Below are positions 24,248 to 33,345 of a stretch of 64,000 nt of DNA, piece after piece. Below the pieces are notes generated by a model. It was not told the DNA's origin, searched no databases, and was given only the letters and a program-made list of their open reading frames with translations. The translations under genes and the position numbers were made by a program. Origin of the DNA: Nitrospira sp. (GTDB taxonomy: Bacteria > Nitrospirota > Nitrospiria > Nitrospirales > Nitrospiraceae); NCBI GenBank assembly GCA_020846195.1, contig JADLEJ010000049.1:62001-126000 (forward strand). Direction: 5' to 3'. Numbering within the stretch: the stretch's first letter is position 1; each line of letters begins with the position of its first letter.

Positions 24248-24703
24248 ATGCCGGCTGATCCTATCAAGGTGCTCATTCTCTGTACTGGCAACTCCTGCCG
24301 TTCGATCATGGGCGAGGCGCTCTTGAATGAACTGGGCCAGGGGCGATTCCAGGCCTGGAGCGCCGGGAGTTTTCCGACCGGGTACATACACCCGCGATCC
24401 ATTGACACTCTCAAGCGCCATGGCATCGATCCGGGTCAGCCCTACAGTAAATCCTGGAATGAGTTCGCCGCTCAACCTCTGGATCTTGTTATTACGGTCT
24501 GCGATCAGGCGGCCGGCGAGACCTGTCCCATTTTCCCCGGTCAGCCGACGAGGCTTCATTGGAGTACGCCCGATCCTGCCAAGGTGCTGGGAAACGAAGC
24601 CGTCGCACAAGCTGCATTCGACCGTGCGTTCAACTTTCTCAAAGAGCGGGTGGAACAGCTTATTGCGGACTCCAGGCACTCAGAAGAGGCTCGGGATCGA
24701 TAG
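24248..24703 (+). CDS. arsC: Thioredoxin-linked arsenate reductase
   Basis: 151 aa of the low-molecular-weight tyrosine-phosphatase fold. The catalytic loop CTGNSCRS (Cys12-x5-Arg18) is followed by the resolving cysteines Cys85 and Cys93 (VCDQAAGETC), as in the thioredoxin-coupled ArsC class. DPAKV and the conserved SAGS segment are present. It reduces arsenate to arsenite, which ACR3 exports. The start is uncertain: ATG 24248 is used here, but an in-frame TTG at 24239, overlapping the arsI stop and nearer GGGAG, is possible and would add three residues. Confidence 0.93.
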   Translation: MPADPIKVLILCTGNSCRSIMGEALLNELGQGRFQAWSAGSFPTGYIHPRSIDTLKRHGIDPGQPYSKSWNEFAAQPLDLVITVCDQAAGETCPIFPGQPTRLHWSTPDPAKVLGNEAVAQAAFDRAFNFLKERVEQLIADSRHSEEARDR

Positions 24704-24860
24704 GCCTTCAGGGCTGTCGGTTGATAACGGGGGACGGCGCGCGCACTCGATAGGGGGCTTCCGCCGATCGCTCGACCGGTGTTGCCAATCCTGTTAGAGT
24801 TGCCCGGCGCGACGACTCCCCTTTGAAATCCAACGGCACTGACGGGTCTGCGGTATTTTC

Positions 24861-26144
24861 ATGTCTGGTCCAGCAATGCATCCGATGGCCACAGTCGATA
24901 TTGCTATCATCGGTGCTGGCGCGGCCGGGCTCGCCGCGGCCATCTTTGCCGGAGAAGCAGCCAAACCGTCAGGCGCGCGGCGCATCGTCGTTCTTGACGG
25001 GGCCAAGACCATCGGTGCCAAGATTCTGGTATCTGGTGGCGGCCGGTGCAACGTTACGCACGATGCCGTCACCGCGACCGACTATTTCGGCAATCGGCGA
25101 ATCATCAAAAACGTCTTGTCCGCCTTTTCTGTGAAAGACACCATCGCCTGGTTTGCCTCAATGGGGGTTGCCCTCAAGCGAGAAGAGACCGGCAAGCTGT
25201 TCCCCGTCACCGATAAGGCTCGAACCGTACTGAACGCGCTTGTTGAGCGCTGCCGCGAAATCGGCGTGACTATTTCCCCAGACCATCGAGTGATCAAGAT
25301 CGACCGTCTTCCTGATTCGGACGCGGGATTTGTCATCCATCATAGTCATGGCGTTCTAACGGCGAATCGGGTGATTCTCGCCACCGGCGGCCGGTCGATT
25401 CCCAAATCTGGCAGCGATGGATTCGGGTTCACGCTCGCGCGGCGGCTTGGGCATACGGTGACCTCGACGGTCCCGGCTCTCGTTCCGCTGGTGTTGGGTG
25501 ACGCGATGTTTCACCAGGCTTTGTCCGGCCTCTCGCAGGAAGTCGAGTTGAACACGATGGTGAAGGGCGAATGCGTTGATTCACGAACGGGGAGCTTGCT
25601 CTGGACTCACGTCGGAATCAGCGGCCCGGTTGTAATGGATGCCAGCCGGTTTTGGTGTCTGGCACAGGAGCAGGGTGAACCGGTTGAGGTCTGCGGTAAT
25701 TTTTTCCCTGGGCAGAATCAGGAACAGGTGCGGCCGTGGTTGATGGAGCAGGCGAGAGAGCATCCCCGTCGCTCTCTCGGGAAGATCCTCGCGCAACGGC
25801 TCCCTCAACGATTCGCCGAATCGCTCATTCAGCATGCCGGTTGCGAGAGTCTGACAGCCATCGCGCAACTGCCGAAAAAGGAGCGGGAGCATCTCCTGTC
25901 TCTATTGACGAAATGCCCGTTTCCCATCGTGCAGGATCGGGGATGGAACTATGCGGAGGTAACAGCCGGCGGAGTGCCATTGGAAGAAGTGAATTTTCGC
26001 ACGATGGAATCGAAGCTGGTGCCGGGCTTCTATCTGGCCGGAGAAATTCTCGATTGCGATGGGCGGATTGGCGGGTTCAACTTTCAATGGGCCTGGGCCA
26101 CGGGGCGACTTGCCGGGCAGGCGGTCTGTCGGCCACAGGTCTAG
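24861..26144 (+). CDS. HI0933/BaiN-family flavoprotein
   Basis: 427 aa. An N-terminal Rossmann motif (ATVDIAIIGAGAAGLAAAIFAG), the family-specific KILVSGGGRCNVTHD, and LATGGRSIPKSGSDGFGF are present. The C-terminal EVTAGGVPLEEVNFRTMESKLVPGFYLAGEILDCDGRIGGFNFQWAWATG is the typical HI0933 ending. Members are FAD-dependent, NAD(P)-linked oxidoreductases, but for most no substrate is known. It is cytosolic. It lies about 160 bases downstream of arsC and is probably a separate unit. Confidence 0.9.
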   Translation: MSGPAMHPMATVDIAIIGAGAAGLAAAIFAGEAAKPSGARRIVVLDGAKTIGAKILVSGGGRCNVTHDAVTATDYFGNRRIIKNVLSAFSVKDTIAWFASMGVALKREETGKLFPVTDKARTVLNALVERCREIGVTISPDHRVIKIDRLPDSDAGFVIHHSHGVLTANRVILATGGRSIPKSGSDGFGFTLARRLGHTVTSTVPALVPLVLGDAMFHQALSGLSQEVELNTMVKGECVDSRTGSLLWTHVGISGPVVMDASRFWCLAQEQGEPVEVCGNFFPGQNQEQVRPWLMEQAREHPRRSLGKILAQRLPQRFAESLIQHAGCESLTAIAQLPKKEREHLLSLLTKCPFPIVQDRGWNYAEVTAGGVPLEEVNFRTMESKLVPGFYLAGEILDCDGRIGGFNFQWAWATGRLAGQAVCRPQV

Positions 26145-26217
26145 CAGACCGGCAGGGCCGATCCAAACCGCCTACGCGCGACGCAGTCCGTGCGAACCTA
26201 CGGCAAAGATCACGCGG

Positions 26218-27138
26218 TCAGTGTGCGGGCTCAGCTGGCGCAGGGGGCGGCAGGGGCGCGTCGCTCGCAGGATTGGCAGGAGGCAGCAATTCCGCAGCCG
26301 GGGCAGACCCTGCTTGTTCGATGGAAGCCGGCGCCGCGTGGTCCACTGAGGATGGAAGAGGTTCTTGCACGGGCGCCTGTTTGACTAGTGTTGCCGGTGG
26401 AGCGAGCGTCTTTGCCTGTTGCGATTCGAGCGCAGCCGATGCCGTCTTGCTTTCCAACTTCTCGAGCAACGCGGTGAGACCGGCATCGCGGTGGATTCGC
26501 GTTCGTGCCCGTTTCAGATGCGGCGCGGCCTCCTGGTGCCGTCCCTTGTCGATCAATAGTTCAGCCAGCGCCAGATGGGGGAACGGGTCATCCGGTGCGA
26601 TCTGGATCACCCCTTCGAGGAACTGGGGCGTGAGGGATGGATGCCGGAGCCCCCAATAGGCTTGCGTGAGATTGAGGAGGACGATTGGATTGCGCGGCGC
26701 CAATGCGGCCGCCCGTTTAAAATCCTTGACGGAGACTTCGATCCCGCCATTCTTCTCTTCTTGAACGCCGAGGTTGTTCCACAGCGCCGCCACATAGGCT
26801 TTGTCTTGCGCTGTGGAGGTCCGTGTTTTGCCGAGCGCGCGCAGCGCCGATCCTGTTTCAGCATATTCGTTTCGGTCGAGCCTGTCCCTGATGCTTTGAT
26901 GGACCGCGCTTGGAGCCTCGCCGAATTCGATGAGCCTGGTCCGGGGGACGTCTTGCGGCGGGGCCGGCTCCACGAGCGCCGGAGGAAAATTGGGCGTGGC
27001 ATCGATATTCGTCGCGGGCAACGAGGCGGGTGTGGGCACCGGTGTCGTCGGGGCCAGCGTCCAGAGGTGGTAGAAGACAAACGCGCCTAACAGCACCGAC
27101 AGAATTCGCAACGTGGATGAAATATCACGACGGTACAC
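26218..27138 (-). CDS. Membrane-anchored TPR protein
   Basis: 306 aa. One N-terminal transmembrane helix (about 8-27, RILSVLLGAFVFYHLWTL) is followed by a Pro/Thr/Ala linker. A TPR-like region (about 95-220) contains ALWNNLGVQEEKNGGIEVSVKDFKRAAAL and PFPHLALAELLIDKGRHQEAAPHLKRA. The C terminus (from about 245) is low-complexity Pro/Ala. No specific family is assigned; an envelope scaffold is likely. I choose the GTG at 27138, which has GGAGGA upstream; the frame stays open to a GTG at 27171. It is convergent with the flavoprotein gene. Confidence 0.72.
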   Translation of the reverse strand: MYRRDISSTLRILSVLLGAFVFYHLWTLAPTTPVPTPASLPATNIDATPNFPPALVEPAPPQDVPRTRLIEFGEAPSAVHQSIRDRLDRNEYAETGSALRALGKTRTSTAQDKAYVAALWNNLGVQEEKNGGIEVSVKDFKRAAALAPRNPIVLLNLTQAYWGLRHPSLTPQFLEGVIQIAPDDPFPHLALAELLIDKGRHQEAAPHLKRARTRIHRDAGLTALLEKLESKTASAALESQQAKTLAPPATLVKQAPVQEPLPSSVDHAAPASIEQAGSAPAAELLPPANPASDAPLPPPAPAEPAH

Positions 27139-27316
27139 AAGTCCTCCGCAGCATTTCCTCGATCTTTGCACGGAGGCTGGAATCGTCCAAGACTATTTAC
27201 GATTGTCGAGGTCTCCTGTCGATGTCCCTCGCCAGGGGAGAATGAGAGAGAAGGCCGGACAGGATGCGTAGCGATGGCCGTCAGTGCGTGGGCAGCTGCG
27301 AAACTTGGCATTCAGC

Positions 27317-27344
27317 TTGACTGGCGATCAAACACATTTATAGT
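27317..27344 (+). promoter_or_regulatory. Probable promoter of the PilZ gene
   Basis: TTGACT (27317-27322) and TATAGT (27339-27344) are separated by 16 bases in the roughly 320-base gene-free stretch 27139-27458. The mRNA leader would be about 105 nt. I see nothing else in this spacer. Confidence 0.55.
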
Positions 27345-27458
27345 GAGTGACAAGAGTCGTGACCGTCGAGGGAGGCCTTCGAGGCAGATGCCGCGGCCGG
27401 ACTCGCCGATGTTGTCCTCGTCCATACGGTCTCGCGCCCGGGGAAAGGATCGCGTACG

Positions 27459-27983
27459 ATGGCCCGCCAGCTCACCTGCCCGCAATGCCGGAAGGATACG
27501 GTCTTGCGGGCCTGCCCACAGTCGCCTCGGGAACATGTGGCGTCATGGATATGGATTTCGCCGTTCGACTGCCTGGAATGCCACTATCGGTTTCTGGCGT
27601 GCCGGATTGGGCTGGTGGAGTCGAAGCATGCCATCGAGCGCCGTGAGCATCTCCGGATTCCCGTACGGTTGTTTCTCTCTTTTTCAGGAGGGAAGGTTCG
27701 AGGTGAAGGAATTGTGATGGATCTGTCGATGGGCGGCTGCATCATCAAGAGCGACGCACAGGTCCATGCCGACGATATCTTCTATCTTGAAATTGCGATT
27801 TCGGATCAGGACGCTCCCATCGAAGTGGCGGCGATGGTCCGATCCATTAGTTCCCGCGGGATTGCCTTCAAATTTCTTCGGAAGGCACAAGACAACAAGC
27901 AGTTGCTCGCCTTCATTCAATCCAATGCCGGGGCGACGTCAACCGTTCTGTCCAAAGCGGTCGCTTCCCCGGTTGCCCACTAG
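27459..27983 (+). CDS. PilZ domain protein with N-terminal zinc ribbon
   Basis: 174 aa. The N-terminal part (about 1-48) has CPQC (8-11) and CLEC (38-41), a probable zinc ribbon. A PilZ domain follows (about 60-155). It starts RREHLRIPVRLFLSF with both arginines of the RxxxR c-di-GMP motif and has DLSMGG, the D/N-x-S-x-x-G motif. It should bind cyclic di-GMP and act as an effector. The ligand-binding residues look complete. The output of the zinc ribbon is unknown. The short HEHVASWIWISPFDC segment between the knuckles is hydrophobic. Confidence 0.87.
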   Translation: MARQLTCPQCRKDTVLRACPQSPREHVASWIWISPFDCLECHYRFLACRIGLVESKHAIERREHLRIPVRLFLSFSGGKVRGEGIVMDLSMGGCIIKSDAQVHADDIFYLEIAISDQDAPIEVAAMVRSISSRGIAFKFLRKAQDNKQLLAFIQSNAGATSTVLSKAVASPVAH

Positions 27984-28043
27984 CGCATCTTTTCTCTCCA
28001 ACAGGCCACTATTTAAGAGAACCCTGAGCGAAGACCGTCGCCG

Positions 28044-28349
28044 CTAGATCGGCGTTTCCCAGGCGGAGGGAAGCGGGTGTTCGTCGATCAGCCGGTTGTG
28101 TTCGGCGAGATCGTAGGGTTCGACGGCCAGCTCGCTACGAGTCATCGGTTCTCCGCACATCGGCGAGCAGAGGAAATCGACCAGCGCCTGGGCCCGCATC
28201 TCCGTGGAGAAACGACACAGGCCATATTCCGGCATTCCCGATGAAGGATGCCAGAAGGCTAACTCGATTGCACTGCCTTGATAGATGCCCAGCGAGCGGT
28301 GCCGCACTTGAAACCCACCCGAGAGATGAGACGACGACTCCAGCGACAT
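28044..28349 (-). CDS. Hypothetical protein
   Basis: 101 aa. No family recognised. The sequence is mixed alpha/beta with two cysteines close together (FLCSPMCGEPM) and an acidic Pro-rich C terminus (LIDEHPLPSAWETPI). The segment FSTEMRAQALVDFLCSPMCGEPM resembles short regulatory or phosphate-binding domains only superficially. GAGG precedes the ATG by six bases, and codon use is like its neighbours, so the gene is probably real. It is convergent with the PilZ gene and divergent from lemA. Confidence 0.6.
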   Translation of the reverse strand: MSLESSSHLSGGFQVRHRSLGIYQGSAIELAFWHPSSGMPEYGLCRFSTEMRAQALVDFLCSPMCGEPMTRSELAVEPYDLAEHNRLIDEHPLPSAWETPI

Positions 28350-28448
28350 TGAGACCTCGCGACCGGCGTATCTTAATGACTATCCTCATGGTAGCATGAT
28401 CTCCGAATCTGACCATAGTCTTGCCTGAGCCGGGAAAAGGAGGCCTGT

Positions 28449-29051
28449 ATGAGACGTGCGCGTGCGATGAATCTGGCGGTTGGTCTTGTGATTCTCTTCG
28501 CAGGACTGACGTCGGGGTGCGGCTATAACGATCTCCAGGGATCGGACGAAGATACCAAGGCCGCGTGGAGCGAAGTCATCAATCAATATCAGCGCCGGGC
28601 CGATCTCATCCCCAACCTAGTGGCGACAGTGAAAGGCTATGCCGAACACGAGAAGGAGACGCTCGAAGGCGTTGTGCAGGCGCGCGCGCAGGCGACCGGC
28701 ATTCAGGTGACTCCCGAGACCTTGAAGGATCCGGCCGCCTTCGAACAGTTCCAGAAGGCCCAGGCCGGACTCACCACCGCCTTGGGGCGTCTCATTGCCA
28801 TTGCCGAGAACTATCCGAATTTGAAAGCCGATCAAAGCTTCCGGGATTTGCAGAGCCAGCTGGAGGGGACCGAGAACCGCATTGCCGTCGCGCGCAAGCG
28901 CTACATCGACCGGGTGGCGGAGTACAATAAGATGGTCAGATTTTTCCCGACCAATTTGACGGCGAAATTTCTTCTCCACATGGAAGAGAAGCCGAACTTT
29001 ACCGTGGCGGATGAAAAGGCTGTGGCGAAACCGCCAGAGGTGAAGTTTTAA
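28449..29051 (+). CDS. lemA: LemA family protein
   Basis: 200 aa. An N-terminal hydrophobic anchor with a lipobox-like LTSGC (about residue 24) is followed by the long helical LemA domain. Typical segments are AAWSEVINQYQRRADLIPNLVATVKGYAEHEKETL, then YPNLKADQSFRDLQSQLEGTENRIAVARKRY and YNKMVRFFPTNL. LemA proteins are membrane-attached with an unclear function and often sit beside TPM-domain (YgcG-like) genes, as here. AAAGGAGG gives an excellent ribosome site. It is the first of a three-gene operon. Confidence 0.93.
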   Translation: MRRARAMNLAVGLVILFAGLTSGCGYNDLQGSDEDTKAAWSEVINQYQRRADLIPNLVATVKGYAEHEKETLEGVVQARAQATGIQVTPETLKDPAAFEQFQKAQAGLTTALGRLIAIAENYPNLKADQSFRDLQSQLEGTENRIAVARKRYIDRVAEYNKMVRFFPTNLTAKFLLHMEEKPNFTVADEKAVAKPPEVKF

Positions 29052-29069
29052 CTGAGCCTGAGTAGAACG

Positions 29070-29960
29070 ATGTCTATCGCCACCATGAGCCGCGCCTGGC
29101 GCAAGCCGGCGCGGCTCTTTGTCTTTCTTGCGATGCTTCTAAGCCAGGATCTGGCCTGGTCGCTTGACGTGCCGCCGCTGACCGGGCGCGTGATGGACCT
29201 GGCGCATGTCTTATCGACGGGCGAGACGGATCGACTGACGGCCGATCTCCAGACTCACGAGACGGCCACGGGCAATCAGGTCGTCGTGCTTACGCTGCCG
29301 TCGCTTGAAGGCGAACCGCTCGAACCCTTTGCGCACCGCGTCGCGACGACGTGGAAACTCGGTCAGAAGGGGACGGACAACGGGGCGTTGCTGCTCGTGG
29401 CCCTCAAAGAGCGAAAAGTCCGCATCGAAGTTGGGTATGGACTTGAGGGGGCGTTGACAGACGCCAAGTCGGCCCAGATCATTCGCAACGAAATGGTTCC
29501 GTCTTTTCGCGCTGGGAATTTTCCGGGCGGGATTACCGCTGGAGTTGCCGCGATTCTAAAAACGATCGAAGGGACCTACCAGGCGCCGGAGAGACCGCCG
29601 GTTTCTGTCGGCGGCGGCGACGTCGTTGGCCAGGTTGTGATGGCGTTGATCGTCGGAGTGGTGTTTGGTCTGGCGTTGTCGAATGTGAATCGCGCAGTCG
29701 GCGTCCTTACCGGTACAGGCCTCTCGGTGTGGCTGTCTCCCTGGTTGATTCCAGCCATCGGTGCAGGCCTGGTCACCTTGTTGCTTGTGCTGGTGTTAGG
29801 CGGCGCGAGTCCGGGCCGCCGAGGCCGTGGATTCGACGACTGGACATCGTACAGCAGCCGGGGTGGAGGATGGGGCGGCGGCGGATTCGGCGGGGGAGGA
29901 GGAGGGTTCAGCGGAGGGGGTGGGGATTTCGGGGGAGGAGGCTCGAGTGGCGACTGGTAG
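29070..29960 (+). CDS. TPM-domain (YgcG-like) membrane protein
   Basis: 296 aa. A signal peptide (to about 30) is followed by a periplasmic TPM domain (about 35-170: LTGRVMDLAHVLSTGETDRLTADLQTHETATGNQVVVLTLPSLEG, then KVRIEVGYGLEGALTDAKSAQIIRN). Two membrane helices (about 190-210 and 218-245) follow. The tail after residue 265 is almost pure Gly/Ser (GGGWGGGGFGGGGGG). TPM proteins are linked to photosystem repair in plants but in bacteria are of unknown role. It works with LemA and the next TPM gene by context. Confidence 0.9.
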   Translation: MSIATMSRAWRKPARLFVFLAMLLSQDLAWSLDVPPLTGRVMDLAHVLSTGETDRLTADLQTHETATGNQVVVLTLPSLEGEPLEPFAHRVATTWKLGQKGTDNGALLLVALKERKVRIEVGYGLEGALTDAKSAQIIRNEMVPSFRAGNFPGGITAGVAAILKTIEGTYQAPERPPVSVGGGDVVGQVVMALIVGVVFGLALSNVNRAVGVLTGTGLSVWLSPWLIPAIGAGLVTLLLVLVLGGASPGRRGRGFDDWTSYSSRGGGWGGGGFGGGGGGFSGGGGDFGGGGSSGDW

Positions 29961-30609
29961 AGCGGCGGAATTGTCCGCGGCGGATCGTGAACGCATTCGG
30001 CAGGCGGTCTCTGCAGCCGAGCAGCAGACCAGGGCTGAAATTGTGCCGATGATCGTCGCGCGATCCGGCCGCTATCGCGACGCGCAACATTGGGGCGGGT
30101 TGATCGCCGCGCTCGCGATGCTGGCGCTGTTGCTGACCGTCGAGGTCTCGTGGCTGCCCTGGGGATGGCATGCCTCGAATGCCGCCTGGCTGGTATGCGC
30201 CGTCACATTCGCCTATCTGTGCGGGGCTTGGATCGGGACCTGGCCACCCGTCATCCGTCTGCTGACTTCGCCGGCTCGTATGCGGTACAAGGTCGCGCTC
30301 AGGGCCGAGCGGGCGTTCGCGCAGCATGCCGTGGCGCAGACGCGCGAGCGCACGGGCGTGCTGATCATGCTCTCGATGCTTGAGCGGCAAATCTATGTCT
30401 TGCCGGATCGTTCGCTGGCGGCACTGGTGTCGGCGGAGCGTTGGAAGCCGGTCGTGCAGGCGGCGGTTGAACACCTGCGCGGCGGCGATATTGCCGCAGG
30501 ACTTTCAATGGCCATTACCGCGTGCGGAGCGGTATTGGCAGAGGCTTGCCCGGGGCGTTCCGGCGACAATCCCAACGAATTGCCCGACCACGTCATCGAC
30601 GAACGGTAG
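29947..30609 (+). CDS. Second TPM-domain membrane protein
   Basis: 220 aa. GTG at 29947 is chosen because AGGAGG sits five bases before it, inside the glycine-coding tail of the preceding gene, giving a 14-base overlap. The sequence begins VATGRAAELSAADRERIRQAVSAAEQQTRAEIVPMIVARSGRY, the TPM start. Two membrane helices (about 50-75 and 80-100) come next. The domain then continues (ERAFAQHAVAQTRERTGVLIMLSMLERQIYVLPDRSL). It resembles the YgcG/YdjH-type partner in LemA-TPM-TPM clusters. Function is unknown. The long upstream frame open from 29827 is read in the wrong phase of the Gly tail. Confidence 0.85.
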   Translation: MATGRAAELSAADRERIRQAVSAAEQQTRAEIVPMIVARSGRYRDAQHWGGLIAALAMLALLLTVEVSWLPWGWHASNAAWLVCAVTFAYLCGAWIGTWPPVIRLLTSPARMRYKVALRAERAFAQHAVAQTRERTGVLIMLSMLERQIYVLPDRSLAALVSAERWKPVVQAAVEHLRGGDIAAGLSMAITACGAVLAEACPGRSGDNPNELPDHVIDER

Positions 30610-30631
30610 ACGGGCGGTAATGGGTCATTGA

Positions 30632-30660
30632 TGGACGCCCTGCAGTCGTTCCGCTAGAAT
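30632..30660 (+). promoter_or_regulatory. Probable murJ promoter adjoining the start codon
   Basis: TGGACG (30632-30637, 4/6 match to -35), 17 bases, TAGAAT (30655-30660). The -10 ends 8 bases before the murJ ATG, and no ribosome site is present between, so the mRNA would be leaderless or nearly so. Confidence 0.5.
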
Positions 30661-30668
30661 CCGCCTCC

Positions 30669-32285
30669 ATGTCAGAATCAAGCGCACCCGCGACTCCCGT
30701 CCCATCGGTTTCGAACGATCAACGCTCAGTGGTCAAAGCCGCCGGTCTTATCGGCCTTGGCACCTTTGCCAGCCGGATTCTCGGATTTATCCGAGACATG
30801 GTCATGGCCGGCCTGTTTGGTGCGACGACGGCAGCCGATGCGTTTTATGTCGCGTTCCGGGTTCCCAGCCTGTTGCGTGAGCTATTCGCCGAGGGCTCCA
30901 TGTCGGCGGCGTTCATTCCCGTTTTTACCGAGTATCATCAACAGAAGACCAAGCGCGAGGCCTGGGAGCTGGCCAGCGCCGTTTTTACGACGCTGCTGAC
31001 GATCGTGACGGGGACGGTGTTGATTGGCATTGCCGCGACGCCTGGCATCGTTTGGTATCTCGCGCCGGGTTTTCATGACGACCCAGCCAAGCTCACCTTG
31101 GCCGTCGTGCTCTCGCGTGTGATGTTCCCCTATCTGCTGTTTATCAGCCTTGCCGCGCTGGCCATGGGGATTTTGAATTCGCTGCGGGCCTTTGCGGCGC
31201 CTGCGTTCTCTCCGCTGTTTCTGAATGTGTTTATGATCGGCTGCGCGTTGTTTCTGTCGCCGCATCTCCCGGAGCCGATTATCGGTGTGGCTATCGGAGT
31301 GGTGGCGGGCGGCGCGGCGCAGTTTGCGATGCAATTGCCTGGATTGGCCCGCCGCGGCTTTCTGTTCGGCTGGCGATTCGATCCGGGGCATCCGGGTGTC
31401 AGGCGGATCGGCCGCTTGATGGTGCCCTCGCTGCTGGGCCTGTCGGTGACGCAAGTCAATTTGACCGTGAGCACGATTCTCGCCTCGTTCTTCGTGGGGG
31501 GGCCGACCTATTTGTTTTACGGGATGCGGTTGATCCAGTTCCCGCTCGGCATCTTTGGCGTGGCTCTGGCGACGGCGATCCTTCCGACGCTCTCTGCCCA
31601 GGCGGCGCGGGGCGCGACCGATGAATTACGGACGACGTTCGGATTTGGATTGCGGATGATTCTTTTCATCATCCTCCCGGCGATGGCCGGCTTGATTCTG
31701 CTGCGCACTCCGATCGTGCATGTGTTTTTCGAACACGGGACTTTCACGGCCCACGATACGGCGGAAACGGCGCTGGCTGTGCTGTGCTATGCCATCGGTC
31801 TCTGGGCCTTCGGCGGCGTGCGCATCATTGTGGCGGTCTTCTATTCTCTGCAGGATACGACGCTTCCCGCGATTTCCGCCGCGGTCGCGGTGGCGGCGAA
31901 CATTGCCCTTTCGCTGGCGCTGATGCCGCTGCTCGGCGCCGCCGGGCTGGCGCTGGCGACGGCGCTCGCAGCTATGGTGAACGGAGGCATTTTGATCGTT
32001 GTCTTGAATCGCCGCCTGGGCGGCGTGGAATGGGGATCGGTGGGACGATCGTCTCTCCGAGTCGTGTTCGCAAGTCTCCCGTTGATAGCGATTTGTTCCT
32101 TGGCCGCGAACGCCTCGCTCTGGGCTCATCCCGGCGACTGGGTTGAAAAGTCGGCGTTACTGCTCGGCGCGATTGGAGTCAGCGTGGGAAGCTATGTGGG
32201 GGTCCATGCCTTGTTGAAGTCCGATGAATTGAATATGGTCTGGGGCATGGTCCGGAGAAAACTCGGCCGAGCGGCCGGCCGGTAA
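30669..32285 (+). CDS. murJ: Lipid II flippase MurJ
   Basis: 538 aa, 14 predicted transmembrane helices. The conserved N-terminal block SRILGFIRDMVMAGLFGATTAADAFYVAFRVPSLLRELFAEGSMSAAFIPVF is close to consensus, with the essential arginines of the central cavity. Further helices carry SLLGLSVTQVNLTVSTILASFF and LIQFPLGIFGVALATAILP. It flips lipid-linked peptidoglycan precursor across the inner membrane. No Shine-Dalgarno sequence is visible before the ATG. It is followed after eight bases by the ogt gene, so they are co-transcribed. Confidence 0.96.
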   Translation: MSESSAPATPVPSVSNDQRSVVKAAGLIGLGTFASRILGFIRDMVMAGLFGATTAADAFYVAFRVPSLLRELFAEGSMSAAFIPVFTEYHQQKTKREAWELASAVFTTLLTIVTGTVLIGIAATPGIVWYLAPGFHDDPAKLTLAVVLSRVMFPYLLFISLAALAMGILNSLRAFAAPAFSPLFLNVFMIGCALFLSPHLPEPIIGVAIGVVAGGAAQFAMQLPGLARRGFLFGWRFDPGHPGVRRIGRLMVPSLLGLSVTQVNLTVSTILASFFVGGPTYLFYGMRLIQFPLGIFGVALATAILPTLSAQAARGATDELRTTFGFGLRMILFIILPAMAGLILLRTPIVHVFFEHGTFTAHDTAETALAVLCYAIGLWAFGGVRIIVAVFYSLQDTTLPAISAAVAVAANIALSLALMPLLGAAGLALATALAAMVNGGILIVVLNRRLGGVEWGSVGRSSLRVVFASLPLIAICSLAANASLWAHPGDWVEKSALLLGAIGVSVGSYVGVHALLKSDELNMVWGMVRRKLGRAAGR

Positions 32286-32293
32286 GGATGCGC

Positions 32294-32818
32294 ATGCGGC
32301 GAGCGATTTTGTTCGAGTCACGCTGGGGTTGGATGGGAGTTGCTGAATCCGGCAAAGGGATCGACGGCATTGCGTTGCCGCAGACGTCGAAGCAGCGGGT
32401 GCTCGCCGTTTTCCGCGAGCAAGCGGCTGATGCGCTGGTCATGGAACCGTCTTCGCAATTGGAGATGGCGCAGGCGCAGGTGCTCGACTATCTTGCGGGC
32501 AAGCGGCAGACCTTCGATGTGCCATTGGATCTTTCGCGCGGCACCGCGTTTCAACGACAAGTCTGGCGGGCGCTCTTGCGCGTTCCCTACGGCAAGCTTC
32601 GGTCGTATCAATGGGTCGCGTTGCGCGTCGGGGGCCGGCAGTATGCTCGCGCCGTCGGCAATGCGGTGGGAGCCAACCCGTTGCCTATTATCGTTCCGTG
32701 CCATCGGATTGTGGCGCACGACGCGACGCTGGGCGGGTTCTCTGGCGGGCTGCCGACGAAGCGCAAGCTGCTGACTCTGGAAGGCACGCTGGCTCAGTTG
32801 CAGCGCGGACGGACTTGA
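32294..32818 (+). CDS. ogt: Methylated-DNA-[protein]-cysteine S-methyltransferase
   Basis: 174 aa. The active-site motif IVPCHRIV with the acceptor cysteine is present, followed by LGGFSGGLPTKRKLLTLEG. The DNA-binding helix GTAFQRQVWRALLRVPYGKLRSYQWVA is typical. It repairs O6-alkylguanine in a one-turnover reaction. AAGG six bases upstream favours ATG 32294 over ATG 32288. It lies between murJ and dtd in a run of tightly spaced genes. Confidence 0.93.
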   Translation: MRRAILFESRWGWMGVAESGKGIDGIALPQTSKQRVLAVFREQAADALVMEPSSQLEMAQAQVLDYLAGKRQTFDVPLDLSRGTAFQRQVWRALLRVPYGKLRSYQWVALRVGGRQYARAVGNAVGANPLPIIVPCHRIVAHDATLGGFSGGLPTKRKLLTLEGTLAQLQRGRT

Positions 32819-32821
32819 TCG

Positions 32822-33274
32822 ATGAAGGCGGTTGTGCAGCGAGTCACCAGCGCGTCGGTTGACGTGGATGGAACAGTGGTCGGGCAGATCGGAACGGGAC
32901 TGCTGGTGTTATTAGGAGTGGCCAAAGGCGATGGGGAGGCAGATTGCCGCTATCTGGTCGAGAAGCTCCGTGGGTTCCGGATTTTTTCCGATGAGCAAGG
33001 GAAAATGAACTGGTCGCTGGTGGATATTGACGGCTCCGTTCTCCTCGTCTCGCAATTTACCTTGTTGGGGGATACGGCTAGCGGCCGCCGTCCCAGCTTT
33101 GACGGCGCGGCACCTCCGGATATCGCGAAGCGCCTCTATGAACAGATGGCCGCCGATCTGCGAGCGGCTGGCACCTCGGTTGAAACCGGAGTATTCGCCG
33201 CGCATATGCAAGTCGCTCTGGTGAACGATGGGCCGGTGACGTTCGTGCTGGATAGTCGCGACACAGGCTCTTGA
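32822..33274 (+). CDS. dtd: D-aminoacyl-tRNA deacylase
   Basis: 150 aa, full length for the family. Motifs: [17 protein letters not shown] at the N terminus, [20 protein letters not shown] in the middle and [15 protein letters not shown] at the C terminus. The last holds the Gly-Pro motif that rejects L-amino acids. The enzyme removes mischarged D-amino acids (and glycine) from tRNA. It starts three bases after the ogt stop, so it is in the same operon. Confidence 0.96.
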   Translation: MKAVVQRVTSASVDVDGTVVGQIGTGLLVLLGVAKGDGEADCRYLVEKLRGFRIFSDEQGKMNWSLVDIDGSVLLVSQFTLLGDTASGRRPSFDGAAPPDIAKRLYEQMAADLRAAGTSVETGVFAAHMQVALVNDGPVTFVLDSRDTGS

Positions 33275-33345
33275 CGGCAGACGCTAAAGTCCGGTACTGC
33301 GAGACCGATAGAACAGGTAGATCGCGACTCGGGCAGTGTCGAGTC

